39,734 nucleotides of DNA from positions 1 through 39,734 of the forward strand of contig DXLM01000023.1 of the NCBI GenBank assembly GCA_019414725.1, given 5' to 3'. The DNA comes from Bacteroides sp. GTDB taxonomy: Bacteria > Bacteroidota > Bacteroidia > Bacteroidales > Bacteroidaceae. A program made the position numbers and the translations under genes. A model generated the notes under the pieces. The model was not told where the DNA came from. It searched no databases and worked only from the letters and a program-made list of their open reading frames with translations. Positions 24,569-33,643 of this stretch are shown here, in pieces (position 1 is the stretch's first letter; every line of letters starts with the position of its first letter).

Positions 24569-26287
24569 TTACCATCCAGGATATTCAGATTCAGATGTAC
24601 CCCAACCAGCATTTTGTGTCAACATTCCATTAGAAAGATCTATCTGCGCCTTAGGAATTGGCCAAAATCCACCAGTCTCTTCATAACGTTTAGCAAATCC
24701 CCCACCAAATTCTTTCATAACAGTTTCTTTTCCACCATTTATAATATTAACCCCAACCTGCTTAGTCAAAGCAGAAACGACATCTCCCCAACGCATTAAA
24801 TCAAACCAGCGCAAACCTTCGAATGCAAGTTCATGCCGTCTTTCTTTTTTCAAATTATCCAATGAATATTCCTTCGGTGTTAAACCTACACGGGCACGTA
24901 CTCTATTCATACCATCACTTGTTCCTGTCAATTCTGAATGCATCAACAAAACATCTGCATAACGCATCATAACCAAGTCTTGAGTTTGTCCTAACTGAAA
25001 ATTATTCTGGGTATTATACATCAGATTAGAATATGGCACTAAGCCTCCATCTGCTGTTTTTGCTATAATATTCATATATTTCTTTTGAAAATAGCCCGTA
25101 AATTCCATCTGATCATTACCATCCCATGTATAAGTAACTCCTTCACTAGGATCATTAACATCAAGAATAGATGCCTTTATTCTTGGATCATCAGGCTCGT
25201 CTGCCACCCATTCTTCATAAAGTCCTGTAGTTACAGTACCACATCCCCAACCTTGTCCAAAAGGGAAAGTATTGATCTCCTGTTGCCCACGCATACCATA
25301 ATTCAAATTATACATATTTGAGAATCCATAATCGCTCCATGTTGCATAATTATTACATTTAGTAGCAAACAATATTTCTTTGTTAACATCTGTTTCCCAT
25401 TGAAGCGGTCCTCCCAAAATATTATTCTGCCCTTTCGTATAATTATAATCACCTATTGTAAACGAATTAGTGTAGGGCCACAATCCTCTAAAATCATCAA
25501 CTAACCCAAAACCACTATTATCACGACAATCTTCCAACCAATTTATAACCTGATCTTTTAGAATATTACCACCATCCGATAAAGGTAATGAATCTTTACC
25601 ATAATATCCAGTATAAAACAAAAAGACACGTGCCATATAAGCTTCTGCTACATATTTTGTTGCATGCCCAGAAAACGTCGGATCATAAGTTTTATCTGGC
25701 ATCGTTTCAATACAAGTCTTCAAATCTGATGCTATTTGTGCATAGATAACATCTGCAGAAGATTTTGGTAAATTCTCCGCTACAGAAGAAAGTGGCATAG
25801 GTACCTCACCAAACATTTGTGCTAATTGGAAATAAAACAAGGCGCGCATAAAATGAGCCTCCCCTATTGTCTGAGCCTTATCACTACCTTCCCAACCAGT
25901 TATTTTATCTGTAGACTCTAGCATCCAATTAGTACGGTAAATACCTTCATAACTAGCTTTCCAAAACGGTTCAAAAGTATCTGTTCCATAATTCATCAAT
26001 TTATCAGCCATTTGATACGTTCTATCAGCCGGCCCTCCTCCTCCAAAGCGATCATCTGAAGCTGCTTCCGAAACAAAAAACGGACTTGACTCTACACTAT
26101 TTCTCCCAGAATTACTGATAATATGATTCAAAGATACATATACACCATTAAGCATCATATCGATATCTTCAACAGTTTCCGGAAAATTTCCAGTATTTTT
26201 CTTTGTATAATTTTCTGTATCCAAAAAGTCCTCACAACCGGATAACATAAACGCTGCAATTGTTGCTATATAAAAATATTTCTTCAT
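24569..26287 (-). CDS. SusD/RagB-family nutrient-binding lipoprotein
   Basis: This 572-aa surface lipoprotein (MKKYFYIATIAAFMLSGC, lipid Cys18, then EDFLDTENYTKKNTG) is the substrate-capturing partner of the SusC-like protein just upstream (7-bp gap). The SusD pattern is complete: an AHFMRALFYFQLAQMFGEVP helix, then the C-terminal block MMRYADVLLMHSEL...LAFEGLRWFDLMRWG and the ending FWPIPKAQIDLSNG. No glycosidase, sulfatase or sensor gene is attached, so the glycan cannot be named. Usual size for the family. Confidence 0.92.
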   Translation of the reverse strand: MKKYFYIATIAAFMLSGCEDFLDTENYTKKNTGNFPETVEDIDMMLNGVYVSLNHIISNSGRNSVESSPFFVSEAASDDRFGGGGPADRTYQMADKLMNYGTDTFEPFWKASYEGIYRTNWMLESTDKITGWEGSDKAQTIGEAHFMRALFYFQLAQMFGEVPMPLSSVAENLPKSSADVIYAQIASDLKTCIETMPDKTYDPTFSGHATKYVAEAYMARVFLFYTGYYGKDSLPLSDGGNILKDQVINWLEDCRDNSGFGLVDDFRGLWPYTNSFTIGDYNYTKGQNNILGGPLQWETDVNKEILFATKCNNYATWSDYGFSNMYNLNYGMRGQQEINTFPFGQGWGCGTVTTGLYEEWVADEPDDPRIKASILDVNDPSEGVTYTWDGNDQMEFTGYFQKKYMNIIAKTADGGLVPYSNLMYNTQNNFQLGQTQDLVMMRYADVLLMHSELTGTSDGMNRVRARVGLTPKEYSLDNLKKERRHELAFEGLRWFDLMRWGDVVSALTKQVGVNIINGGKETVMKEFGGGFAKRYEETGGFWPIPKAQIDLSNGMLTQNAGWGTSESEYPGW

Positions 26288-26294
26288 AGCTGTT

Positions 26295-29200
26295 TTAGAA
26301 TTTAAGATTTACACCAAACATAAATGTACGTGGACTAGGATAAAATCCAAGGTCAATACCTGATGCCCAAGAATAATCATCATTTCCACTAGCTCCCACT
26401 TCGGGATCCATTCCAGAATATCCAGTAATAGTAAAAGCATTCAATACAGAGAAGTATAAACGAGCTTGAGTCAAAGCCATCTTTGGGAATAATTTCTTAA
26501 AATCATATCCCAATGTGATATTTTGGACTTTCAAATAACTGGCATCTTCTACAAATATATCCGAGAAATTCTTCCAACTGTCACTTGTTTCCATTCCTTC
26601 TAGCTTCGGTAAGCGATTAGAAGTGCCCTCACCATTCCAGCATTCATATATTTCAGTAGTAAAATTCTGTTTGGGCTCACCCAAATATTGACGATATGAC
26701 TTCACAACTTGCTGACCAAAAGCCCCATTAGTTGTCACAGAAAAATCCCATCCTTTATAACCTAAATTTAAAGAGAACCCTAAACGATAATCAGGATTTG
26801 GATCACCAATCATGGTCTTATCATCTTCAGTAATAGCTCCATCACCATTTGTATCAACAAAAATTAATTCACCTGGAGCTGCAGTCGATAATTTAGCTTC
26901 TGTTGCTGCTACCTGCTCTTCATTCTGAAAAACACCTGCAGTCTTGTATCCCCAGAAATAGCCAATAGGATATCCAACTTGTGCACGATAAATCTCAGTA
27001 ATACCATAAGTAAGTACATCACTTGGACCATGAATAATGCCTTCTGTATTAGCTATACGAGTTACTTCATTTTTATTATAAGCAAGATTAAAGTTAATTC
27101 CATAATTAAAGTCACGTATCATATCGTTCCAGTTCAAAGCAACTTCAAACCCTTTATTCTCAATATCTCCGCCATTAATATAAGGAGCACCTGTACCATA
27201 GATTAGAGGAACCGGAGCTTGTACCAACCAGTCTTTTGTTTTCTTATTGTAATAATCAAAAGCCAATCCTAGACGAGAATTAAAGAAACGCGCATCAATA
27301 CCTAAGTCAAGCTGTTCTGAAGTTTCCCATGAAATATCTTCATTAGGCAAAATATCTGCATAAGCACCAGTAGATTGTGTAATTTTATCTGTTCCAAAAA
27401 CATATGACTGATCAAAAGCAATAGTAGAAAGATATTGGAAGTTGGCAATATCAGAATTACCATTCTGTCCCCAGCTTGCACGAATCTTTAAAAAATCCAT
27501 CCAATTAGTTACATCTTCCATAAAGGGTTCGTTAGTCATAACCCATCCAGCAGAGAAAGACGGAAATACTCCCCATCGATTTCCTCTTGCAAAATTAGAA
27601 GAACCATCAGCACGTACAGTAGCAGAGAACATATATTTTTCTTGATAATTATAGTTCAAGCGCCCAAAAAATGAAGCTAAACGTCCTGCTGTTTGTGGCT
27701 CTCCCGACAAAGTTGTCAACCCAGAAGTAATTCCTTGTGCATTACTTAAATATGCATAATCAAATTTACCAGGGAAAAGAGAATTTGCATTTGTTCCAGA
27801 AATAGTTTCACCAATTCCCCATTTTTCCATAGATTGACCTATCACGAAGTCAGCGGCATGATCATCTATCTTAAAAGAATAAGATAATGTATTTTCCCAT
27901 GTCCATGCCATATCAACCCCCTGATCCTGAGATATTTTATCGTTTTTATTTTCTGAATTAGATGCTAAATGGAATTTATCTGTATATGAACGATTACTAA
28001 CAGCATTAAAACGATATCCAAAATTTGTTTTATACTTCAAATTTTTGATCGGCTGAATTTCAACATAAAAGTTACCACGAAAAGCATGATTACGATACAA
28101 ATTCTTCCCACGTTGATATACCATTGAAGCTATAGGATTTGCTTCATTATTATTAAAACTCCAACCATCTGCTAGTTTATCATCATAATCATAATAATTA
28201 CCTTCATTATCATATACAGGAAGTAGAGGGCTAGCTGTCAAGAAATTATGAACATCATTCCAATAAATATTACCAATTCCGATACCAGAACGTTCACTAT
28301 AACTATATGACATATTTTCACCCAATTTAATAATATCAAATTCATCATTTTTTAATATTACATGATCAGAATTCAAACGTGCAGTATAACGATTATAATT
28401 AGGTTCTACCGGAGCTCCAATTATACCCTCCTGACTTGTATAAGAAAGCCCTAAAGAAAAACGTGAGTATTCATTTCCACCAACCATATTAAAAGCATGG
28501 TTTTGAGTCGGAGCATTATCATTTGTAGCCTCATCCAACCAATTAGTTCCGTTCCAAGTGCCATTCATTATCTTCTCGTATTGAACAGGTATTAGGCTCT
28601 CCCAATCATATGCTCCATCCTTACGGTCCATAATTTCCATATATTGTTTGGCATTTAACAATTCCGGCTTCTTAGCTATTTTCTGAAAACCATAATAACC
28701 ATCATACGAAATATTCACTTTACCTGTTTTACCTTGCTTGGTAGTAACTAAAATAACACCATTTGCAGCACGAGCACCATAAATAGCAGCAGAAGCTGCA
28801 TCTTTCAATACATCAATAGATTCTATATCAGCAGGATTCAGCATATTTATATCACCTCCGGCAACACCATCAATCACATATAAAGGAGCAGAGGAACCCA
28901 CTGTACCCATACCACGTACATTAACCTTATACCCCTCCCCTGGCATACCAGAACTCTGTGTGATATTTACTCCTGGACTTTGACTTTGCAATGCACCAAG
29001 TGCACTTACAGTATTCAGCTTTTGCAAGTCATCTCCTTTTACCTGAACAGTAGCTCCCGTTACTAATTTCTTTTTCTGAACACCATAACCTACAACAACC
29101 ACTTCATCAAGTACTTCAGTATCTTCTTTCAAGATAACATTAATCATAGATTTTCCCGCAACAGGAACATCTTGTGGCTGATAGCCTACAAAAGAGATTG

Positions 29201-29423
29201 ATAAAACAGCATCATTTTCTACTTGTAATGTAAAATTGCCGTCAAAATCAGTAATCGTACCATTAGTTGTACCTTTCTCAATAACGCTGGCTCCAATAAT
29301 ACTTTCGCCTGCAGCATCTTTCACAACACCTGTTATGGAAACTTTTTGTGCAAAAGCCCATAAAGGAACAAGGCATAATAAACATAATAGCCTTAAGGAC
29401 TTAATAACAATAGTGTCTTTCAT
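26295..29423 (-). CDS. SusC/RagA-family TonB-dependent outer-membrane transporter
   Basis: This 1042-aa importer has a signal peptide (ending PLWAFAQ), a carboxypeptidase-regulatory-like domain (about 28-105, ESIIGASVIEKGTTNGTITD), a plug (about 110-225, with VNVRGMGTVGSSAPLYVIDG) and a barrel ending in the aromatic FMFGVNLKF. It forms a two-gene operon with the SusD-like gene and would import a nutrient, probably a glycan or peptide, in complex with it. It is not a recent copy of the Sus importer: outside the shared N-terminal domains the sequences differ widely. No carboxylesterase, ECF sigma or hybrid two-component partner lies beside it. A promoter and a palindrome lie upstream. Confidence 0.93.
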   Translation of the reverse strand: MKDTIVIKSLRLLCLLCLVPLWAFAQKVSITGVVKDAAGESIIGASVIEKGTTNGTITDFDGNFTLQVENDAVLSISFVGYQPQDVPVAGKSMINVILKEDTEVLDEVVVVGYGVQKKKLVTGATVQVKGDDLQKLNTVSALGALQSQSPGVNITQSSGMPGEGYKVNVRGMGTVGSSAPLYVIDGVAGGDINMLNPADIESIDVLKDAASAAIYGARAANGVILVTTKQGKTGKVNISYDGYYGFQKIAKKPELLNAKQYMEIMDRKDGAYDWESLIPVQYEKIMNGTWNGTNWLDEATNDNAPTQNHAFNMVGGNEYSRFSLGLSYTSQEGIIGAPVEPNYNRYTARLNSDHVILKNDEFDIIKLGENMSYSYSERSGIGIGNIYWNDVHNFLTASPLLPVYDNEGNYYDYDDKLADGWSFNNNEANPIASMVYQRGKNLYRNHAFRGNFYVEIQPIKNLKYKTNFGYRFNAVSNRSYTDKFHLASNSENKNDKISQDQGVDMAWTWENTLSYSFKIDDHAADFVIGQSMEKWGIGETISGTNANSLFPGKFDYAYLSNAQGITSGLTTLSGEPQTAGRLASFFGRLNYNYQEKYMFSATVRADGSSNFARGNRWGVFPSFSAGWVMTNEPFMEDVTNWMDFLKIRASWGQNGNSDIANFQYLSTIAFDQSYVFGTDKITQSTGAYADILPNEDISWETSEQLDLGIDARFFNSRLGLAFDYYNKKTKDWLVQAPVPLIYGTGAPYINGGDIENKGFEVALNWNDMIRDFNYGINFNLAYNKNEVTRIANTEGIIHGPSDVLTYGITEIYRAQVGYPIGYFWGYKTAGVFQNEEQVAATEAKLSTAAPGELIFVDTNGDGAITEDDKTMIGDPNPDYRLGFSLNLGYKGWDFSVTTNGAFGQQVVKSYRQYLGEPKQNFTTEIYECWNGEGTSNRLPKLEGMETSDSWKNFSDIFVEDASYLKVQNITLGYDFKKLFPKMALTQARLYFSVLNAFTITGYSGMDPEVGASGNDDYSWASGIDLGFYPSPRTFMFGVNLKF

Positions 29424-29474
29424 GTAAATAAACGAATTAGTATATGTTTTTAAAGTTTTTGTTTTTTACACCAA

Positions 29475-29482
29475 CAAAAGTA
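29475..29482 (-). promoter_or_regulatory. -7 box of the second SusC/SusD operon
   Basis: TACTTTTG on the minus strand, 51 bp before the SusC-like start. An ATTG lies 16 bp upstream of it as a possible weak -33 element. Confidence 0.6.
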
Positions 29483-29509
29483 GCTGAAATACCTCCAGCA
29501 ATATTTCTT

Positions 29510-29528
29510 ATATGTTACTCTAACATAT
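29510..29528. promoter_or_regulatory. palindrome upstream of the second SusC/SusD promoter
   Basis: ATATGTTA-CTC-TAACATAT is a perfect 8-bp inverted repeat with a 3-bp spacer, 27 bp upstream of the -7 box. The place fits an activator site directly behind the RNA polymerase. The binding protein is unknown. Confidence 0.5.
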
Positions 29529-29851
29529 TACTAAGTTACATCTACACCCCCAAACGTAACATAAAATATCAAAAAACGTACATCTATGTTGTACGACATA
29601 TATATAAAGGGAGCAAAAGAAATTATTATTGATATTCTCAAATAGACTTAAAAATAAGGTAGAATAAATAATCGGACAATCAAAGAACCCTGCAATATAT
29701 CCGTCGTCTAAATGGAGACCAAGATCATCAAGGAAGACACGCACGTATTGGAGTGGATGAGTTCAGTATTTTACATGTACGCTTATATACATATAAATAA
29801 TACATAAGAAATACGCTAAACCAATATTAAAGAAAGATATCATCTTACTAT
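29529..29851. other. AT-rich non-coding stretch with one short GC-richer patch
   Basis: I see no complete gene, tRNA or IS here. A patch at about 29690-29760 is richer in G and C than its surroundings and reads RRLNGDQDHQGRHARIGVDE in one plus-strand frame, ending at a stop a little further on. This may be the tail of a lost gene, but I cannot name a family. Confidence 0.35.
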
Positions 29852-29903
29852 AAAAAAGTTTCGGCTTGTTTAGGAAAATCCACAAACAAGCCGAAACTTT
29901 TTT
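29852..29903. terminator. strong bidirectional terminator behind rubredoxin
   Basis: A perfect 20-bp stem joins 29852-29871 (AAAAAAGTTTCGGCTTGTTT) to 29884-29903, flanked by A and T runs, so it can act on both strands. It lies 20 bp after the rubredoxin stop. Confidence 0.9.
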
Positions 29904-29923
29904 ACGTATATTTCAAACCGAGA

Positions 29924-30088
29924 TTATTCTTCTACCGGCTGGAAATCTTCTTTTCCAACACCACAAACCGGGCAAACCCAATCTTCCGGAATATCCTCAA
30001 ATGCTGTTCCCGGTGCAATGCCACCTTCAGGATCTCCAACTTCAGGATCATAAACCCAATCGCATACTGTGCAAATGTACTTCTTCAT
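29924..30088 (-). CDS. rubredoxin
   Basis: This 54-aa small iron-sulfur electron carrier has two knuckle motifs, CTVC (6-9) and CPVCG (39-43), that bind one iron atom. Between them lie the family residues WVYDPEVGDPEGGIAPGT and the aromatic FEDIPEDW. The length is standard for rubredoxin (50-55 aa). It is monocistronic: a strong terminator is 20 bp downstream, and the gene upstream on the same strand (sirtuin) ends 72 bp away. In Bacteroides, rubredoxins serve in oxygen or peroxide reduction with rubrerythrin or similar enzymes; the partner is not in this window. It is easily missed because of its size. Confidence 0.93.
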   Translation of the reverse strand: MKKYICTVCDWVYDPEVGDPEGGIAPGTAFEDIPEDWVCPVCGVGKEDFQPVEE

Positions 30089-30160
30089 AATTTTATCGTT
30101 TTATTCTAAGTTAGTATTAATTATTTCTTTAATATGAAAACAAATATAGAAAGAAATTGT

Positions 30161-30868
30161 TTACGCTGTTTCATTTAGTAACATCTTTTTAAGTTCACAC
30201 ATTCCTTCGGAGGCTCCCTTGCGAATAACATTTACATGCCTGCCCGAAGTTATGGCAACTTCTTTCGGATCTATAAGATAAACCGGGACATGGGCTGGAA
30301 CATAATTTAACAGTCCTGCTGCCGGATACACATTCAGAGATGTTCCGATAATGACAAAAATATCAGCTTGCTCCGCATAGTCAATGGCAGTTTCTATCAT
30401 TGGGACAGCCTCACCAAACCAAACGATAAACGGGCGTAACTGAGAACCATCGGCTGCCGTATCTCCCATTTTCACCTCATATTCTTCCGGTTTTAGTTCT
30501 TTTATATATTTCGGGTTATTCGGTTGCCAACTAGATGTAACCTTTGTCAGTTCCCCATGCAAATGAATAACATGATGACTGCCTGCACGTTCATGCAAGT
30601 TATCAACATTCTGTGTAACAACAGTTACATCAAAAAAATTCTCCAACTCAGCTATCAGCTCATGCCCCCTGTTAGGCTTGACTGTAAGCAATTGTTTACG
30701 GCGTTCATTATAAAAATCTATTACCAGCTTCGGGTTAGCAGCATATCCTTCGGGAGTAGCTACTTGTTCTACCGGATAACGATCCCACAGACCTCCCGAA
30801 TCGCGGAATGTACTAATGCCACTTTCAGCACTCATTCCTGCTCCAGTCAGTATCACCAGCTTTTTCAT
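30161..30868 (-). CDS. NAD-dependent protein deacylase of the sirtuin family, without zinc cysteines
   Basis: This 235-aa sirtuin removes acyl groups from protein lysines using NAD. NAD-binding motifs are GAGMSAESGISTFR (9-22) and TQNVDNLHERAG (85-96), and the catalytic His is H104 (IHLHGE). FYNERR (52-57) carries the Tyr-x-x-Arg pair found in class III sirtuins that prefer succinyl or malonyl lysine. The segment after HGE that normally has four zinc cysteines has none. The frame is open to 30946, but a -7 box TATTTTTG (complement of 30904-30911) lies inside that extension. MKKLVILTGAG at 30868 is the normal sirtuin start, and 30889 is less likely. It is divergent from the FKBP genes. Confidence 0.9.
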   Translation of the reverse strand: MKKLVILTGAGMSAESGISTFRDSGGLWDRYPVEQVATPEGYAANPKLVIDFYNERRKQLLTVKPNRGHELIAELENFFDVTVVTQNVDNLHERAGSHHVIHLHGELTKVTSSWQPNNPKYIKELKPEEYEVKMGDTAADGSQLRPFIVWFGEAVPMIETAIDYAEQADIFVIIGTSLNVYPAAGLLNYVPAHVPVYLIDPKEVAITSGRHVNVIRKGASEGMCELKKMLLNETA

Positions 30869-30903
30869 AGGCAGATATTTTCTTTTCATTTTATATACAG
30901 TCA

Positions 30904-30911
30904 CAAAAATA
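30904..30911 (-). promoter_or_regulatory. -7 box of the sirtuin gene
   Basis: TATTTTTG on the minus strand, 35 bp before the preferred start at 30868. It argues against longer starts. Confidence 0.55.
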
Positions 30912-30956
30912 AGAATTTTTAATCGCTCAAAAAGCCTCATATTCAAAGAAAAAAGA

Positions 30957-30964
30957 TACCTTTG
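30957..30964 (+). promoter_or_regulatory. -7 box of the FKBP operon
   Basis: TACCTTTG followed by CC, 42 bp before the first FKBP start codon. It is divergent from the sirtuin promoter, 45 bp away. Confidence 0.65.
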
Positions 30965-31006
30965 CCGTGCTTTTAAAGAATATTACACACTAATAAATAT
31001 AATCAC

Positions 31007-31591
31007 ATGGACAAATTCAGTTACGCCATTGGTCTGGGTATAGGCCAAAACCTGCTGAGCATGGGTGCTCGCGGCATTGAAGTAAACGACTTTGCACAGG
31101 CTATCAAAGACGTATTAGAGGGAAACCAAACAGCAATCACTCACACCGAAGCTCGTGAAATCGTGAATAAATATTTCACTGAGTTAGAAGAAAAAATGAA
31201 TGCTGAAAACATAGCAAAAGGAAAGCAGTTCCTCGAAGAAAACAAGAAAAACCCTAAAGTAGTAACTTTACCAAGCGGACTGCAATATGAAGTTATAACC
31301 GAAGGTAACGGCAAACAGCCTAAAGCAACTGACCGCGTACGTTGTCACTATGAAGGTACATTAATAGACGGAACATTGTTCGACAGCTCTATCAAGCGTG
31401 GTGAACCTGCCGTATTTGGAGTAAACCAAGTTATCAAAGGTTGGGTTGAAGCATTGCAGTTGATGTCGGAAGGTGCAAAATGGAAACTTTATATTCCTTC
31501 TGAACTGGCATACGGAGCACAGGGAGCTGGTGAAATGATCCCTCCTCACAGCACACTTATCTTCGAAGTTGAATTAATAGAGGTGCTCTAA
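31007..31591 (+). CDS. FKBP-type peptidyl-prolyl isomerase, cytoplasmic
   Basis: This 194-aa folding helper catalyses cis-trans isomerisation at proline. The N-terminal helical part (about 1-85) resembles the dimerisation domain of FkpA/Mip proteins. The C-terminal FKBP domain (about 90-194) has the usual sites YEGTLIDGTLFDSS, FGVNQVIKGWVEAL, KLYIPSELAYG and the ending TLIFEVELIEV. There is no signal peptide, so it should be cytoplasmic, unlike its lipoprotein neighbour. It lies 46 bp upstream of a second FKBP gene and is probably transcribed with it from the TACCTTTG promoter. Confidence 0.93.
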   Translation: MDKFSYAIGLGIGQNLLSMGARGIEVNDFAQAIKDVLEGNQTAITHTEAREIVNKYFTELEEKMNAENIAKGKQFLEENKKNPKVVTLPSGLQYEVITEGNGKQPKATDRVRCHYEGTLIDGTLFDSSIKRGEPAVFGVNQVIKGWVEALQLMSEGAKWKLYIPSELAYGAQGAGEMIPPHSTLIFEVELIEVL

Positions 31592-31637
31592 TACACAAAA
31601 GCAAATCAGTAAAATTATAATTTAAAATATAAAGTAA

Positions 31638-32513
31638 ATGAAAAAAAGTTCTTTAATCATGATGTTTGCAGCCGCAACTGGACTGGCATCATGTACAGCT
31701 CAGAGCCCAAAGGCAAACATGAAAAGCGATGTTGATACTCTTTCTTATATGATGGGTGTCAGCAACACACAAGGATTGCAAGAATACGCTATGGGACGTC
31801 TGGGTATCGATTCTACTCACATGGCAGACTTCATCAGAGGTATTGAAGAAGGTTTGAAACAGACAGATGCAAAACAGAAAGCTTACATGGCTGGTATCCA
31901 GATCGGACAGCAAGTAAGTGGTGATATGTTCGACGCTATCAACGATCGTATCTTCAACGGCGACTCTACACAGAACTTAAGCAAAGAAAACTTCTTGGCT
32001 GGTTTCGTTTCTGCTGTAAAGAAGCAGGCACTCGTTGCCCCTGATTCTGCTGCTGTATATGTAAATGCTAAGGCAGAAGCTATTAAAGAAAAAGCTTTGG
32101 AAACAAAATATGCTGACTATAAAAAACAGAACGAAGACTTCCTGGCTACTAACAAGAGCAAAGAAGGAGTAAAAGTTACTGCAAGTGGTCTGCAATATAA
32201 AGTAATCACTGAGGGTAAAGGTGAAATTCCTGGAGAAACAGCAAGAGTTAAAGTTAATTATAAAGGTACTTTAATCGACGGAACTCAGTTCGACAGCTCT
32301 TACGACCGTAAAGAACCAACTACTTTCCGTGCAAACCAGGTAATCAAAGGATGGACAGAAGCTCTGACTATGATGCCGGTAGGATCTAAATGGGAATTGT
32401 ATATTCCTCAGGAACTGGCTTATGGCTCACGTGAAACTGGTAAAATCAAACCGTTCTCTACATTGATTTTTGAAGTAGAATTGGTTAGCATCGAAAAAGA
32501 AGATAAGAAATAA
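31638..32513 (+). CDS. FKBP-type peptidyl-prolyl isomerase, lipoprotein
   Basis: This 291-aa protein has a lipoprotein signal (MKKSSLIMMFAAATGLASC, lipid Cys19), an FkpA/Mip-type N-terminal helical dimerisation domain (about 30-175, with DTLSYMMGVSNTQGL) and a C-terminal FKBP domain (about 180-285: YKGTLIDGTQFDSS, RANQVIKGWTEAL, LYIPQELAYG). It would help fold outer-membrane or periplasmic proteins. It is clearly related to the FKBP just upstream, with an added export signal and longer N-terminal domain. The Lys/Glu-rich end KEDKK is typical of the Bacteroides version. An intrinsic terminator follows. Confidence 0.93.
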   Translation: MKKSSLIMMFAAATGLASCTAQSPKANMKSDVDTLSYMMGVSNTQGLQEYAMGRLGIDSTHMADFIRGIEEGLKQTDAKQKAYMAGIQIGQQVSGDMFDAINDRIFNGDSTQNLSKENFLAGFVSAVKKQALVAPDSAAVYVNAKAEAIKEKALETKYADYKKQNEDFLATNKSKEGVKVTASGLQYKVITEGKGEIPGETARVKVNYKGTLIDGTQFDSSYDRKEPTTFRANQVIKGWTEALTMMPVGSKWELYIPQELAYGSRETGKIKPFSTLIFEVELVSIEKEDKK

Positions 32514-32538
32514 TAACTGATTATTTCATCTTATAAAG

Positions 32539-32580
32539 CACAGGTATAGACATGATCATCAGTCTGTACCTGTGTTTTTT
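32539..32580 (+). terminator. intrinsic terminator of the FKBP operon
   Basis: CACAGGTA (32539-32546) pairs with TACCTGTG (32567-32574), with GAC/GTC pairing inside, followed by a T run to 32580. The T run touches the stop codon of the convergent AraC gene. Confidence 0.85.
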
Positions 32581-33484
32581 ATTTTCCATGCCTATATTCA
32601 TGAGGTGTCTTACCCGTCAGTCTCCGGAAATATTTGCAGAAGAAAGATGCATTCGGAAAGTTCAATTCATCAGCTATCTGATAAACCAGTTTATCAGAAT
32701 GACGAAGTAACAATTTTGCTTCTTGCACTACAGCCTCATTCACCCAGTCCATCACTGTACGGCCACTTGTCTGTTTTATCAATGTACTCAGATAACGGGG
32801 AGTCAGGTACAGCCTGTCGGCATAAAACACTACACTTCTTTCGTGTATGGCATACTTATTAACAAGCGACAAAAATCTGTTGAAAACTTCTTCCTGACGC
32901 GTGAGCCGACCGCTTTCTTCCGATATTTCCCTCATACGATATATATTTATCTGATGAAACAAAGCCGAAATAAGACTTCTTACCATATCTCGAGGGAAAG
33001 GCTTATCGTGTACGATATCCCACAATAAATCGAAAAAGGCAGCAATCCGTTTTTCTTCCTTTTCCGGTAAATCAAGCTGTACATAAAGTCTTCCTTGCAA
33101 AAAGGTCTGCAACAATACTTCTTTTTGCCAACCTTCCATGAGGCCATTGGTAAAGGCAAACATCTCCAATTCACAATCTTTCGATATTTCAATTACCTGA
33201 AGTATTGTACCTGGTGAAGCTACAATCAACTGATGAGGTTTAAGTGTCAATTCTATAAGATTCGCTCGCACACGAATACACCCGGCATGCATAAACAAGA
33301 CACGACCTTCCGTCAGACGATAAGGCTGGCCGAAAGCAAATATCTGCTCTGAAATTTCCAATACTCCTCTCATTGAACGGACAAAACCCAGTTCGGCAGA
33401 AACAAACCGATATTTATTACAAGGTATAGCGGAAAGTTCAAATATCTGCTTTAAAGCTAAGAGTAAAAGATTATTCTGTTCCAT
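32579..33484 (-). CDS. AraC-family transcriptional regulator of the export operon
   Basis: This 301-aa regulator has an N-terminal cupin-like sensing domain (about 10-170) and a C-terminal AraC HTH pair (YADRLYLTPRYLSTLI and VYQIADELNFPNASFFCKY, then RRLTGKTPHEYR). It is divergent from the TolC/HlyD/ABC operon and is the natural candidate to control it. The -7 box TATCTTTG (complement of 33505-33512) lies 20 bp before the start. The intergenic region is 159 bp. The inducer is unknown. It is not closely related to the AraC twins on the left, as the N-terminal part differs. Confidence 0.9.
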   Translation of the reverse strand: MEQNNLLLLALKQIFELSAIPCNKYRFVSAELGFVRSMRGVLEISEQIFAFGQPYRLTEGRVLFMHAGCIRVRANLIELTLKPHQLIVASPGTILQVIEISKDCELEMFAFTNGLMEGWQKEVLLQTFLQGRLYVQLDLPEKEEKRIAAFFDLLWDIVHDKPFPRDMVRSLISALFHQINIYRMREISEESGRLTRQEEVFNRFLSLVNKYAIHERSVVFYADRLYLTPRYLSTLIKQTSGRTVMDWVNEAVVQEAKLLLRHSDKLVYQIADELNFPNASFFCKYFRRLTGKTPHEYRHGK

Positions 33485-33504
33485 GATAACATTCTCATTT
33501 CCCG

Positions 33505-33512
33505 CAAAGATA
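33505..33512 (-). promoter_or_regulatory. -7 box of the AraC regulator
   Basis: TATCTTTG on the minus strand, 20 bp before the start codon. Confidence 0.65.
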
Positions 33513-33609
33513 ATAATATAGCCCTATAAGAAGCTATTTTTCGCACATTATCGAACAATTAGAACATTTACAACAACCAATGGAGCCTTATGTATATACT
33601 GAAAGCATT

Positions 33610-33617
33610 TAACTTTG
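33610..33617 (+). promoter_or_regulatory. -7 box of the export operon
   Basis: TAACTTTG, 26 bp before the TolC-like start. It would drive all five genes to 39505, as no internal terminator is seen. Confidence 0.65.
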
Positions 33618-33643
33618 TATCAGAACAATAAAAACGACAAACA

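Noticed and set aside
29520..29744. 74-aa minus-strand open frame upstream of the second SusC operon
   Set aside because: It spans the palindrome and AT-rich promoter region and has low-complexity hydrophobic composition; no family recognised.
29866..30090. 74-aa plus-strand open frame at the rubredoxin locus
   Set aside because: It is the antisense shadow of rubredoxin, which has both CxxC knuckles on the minus strand.
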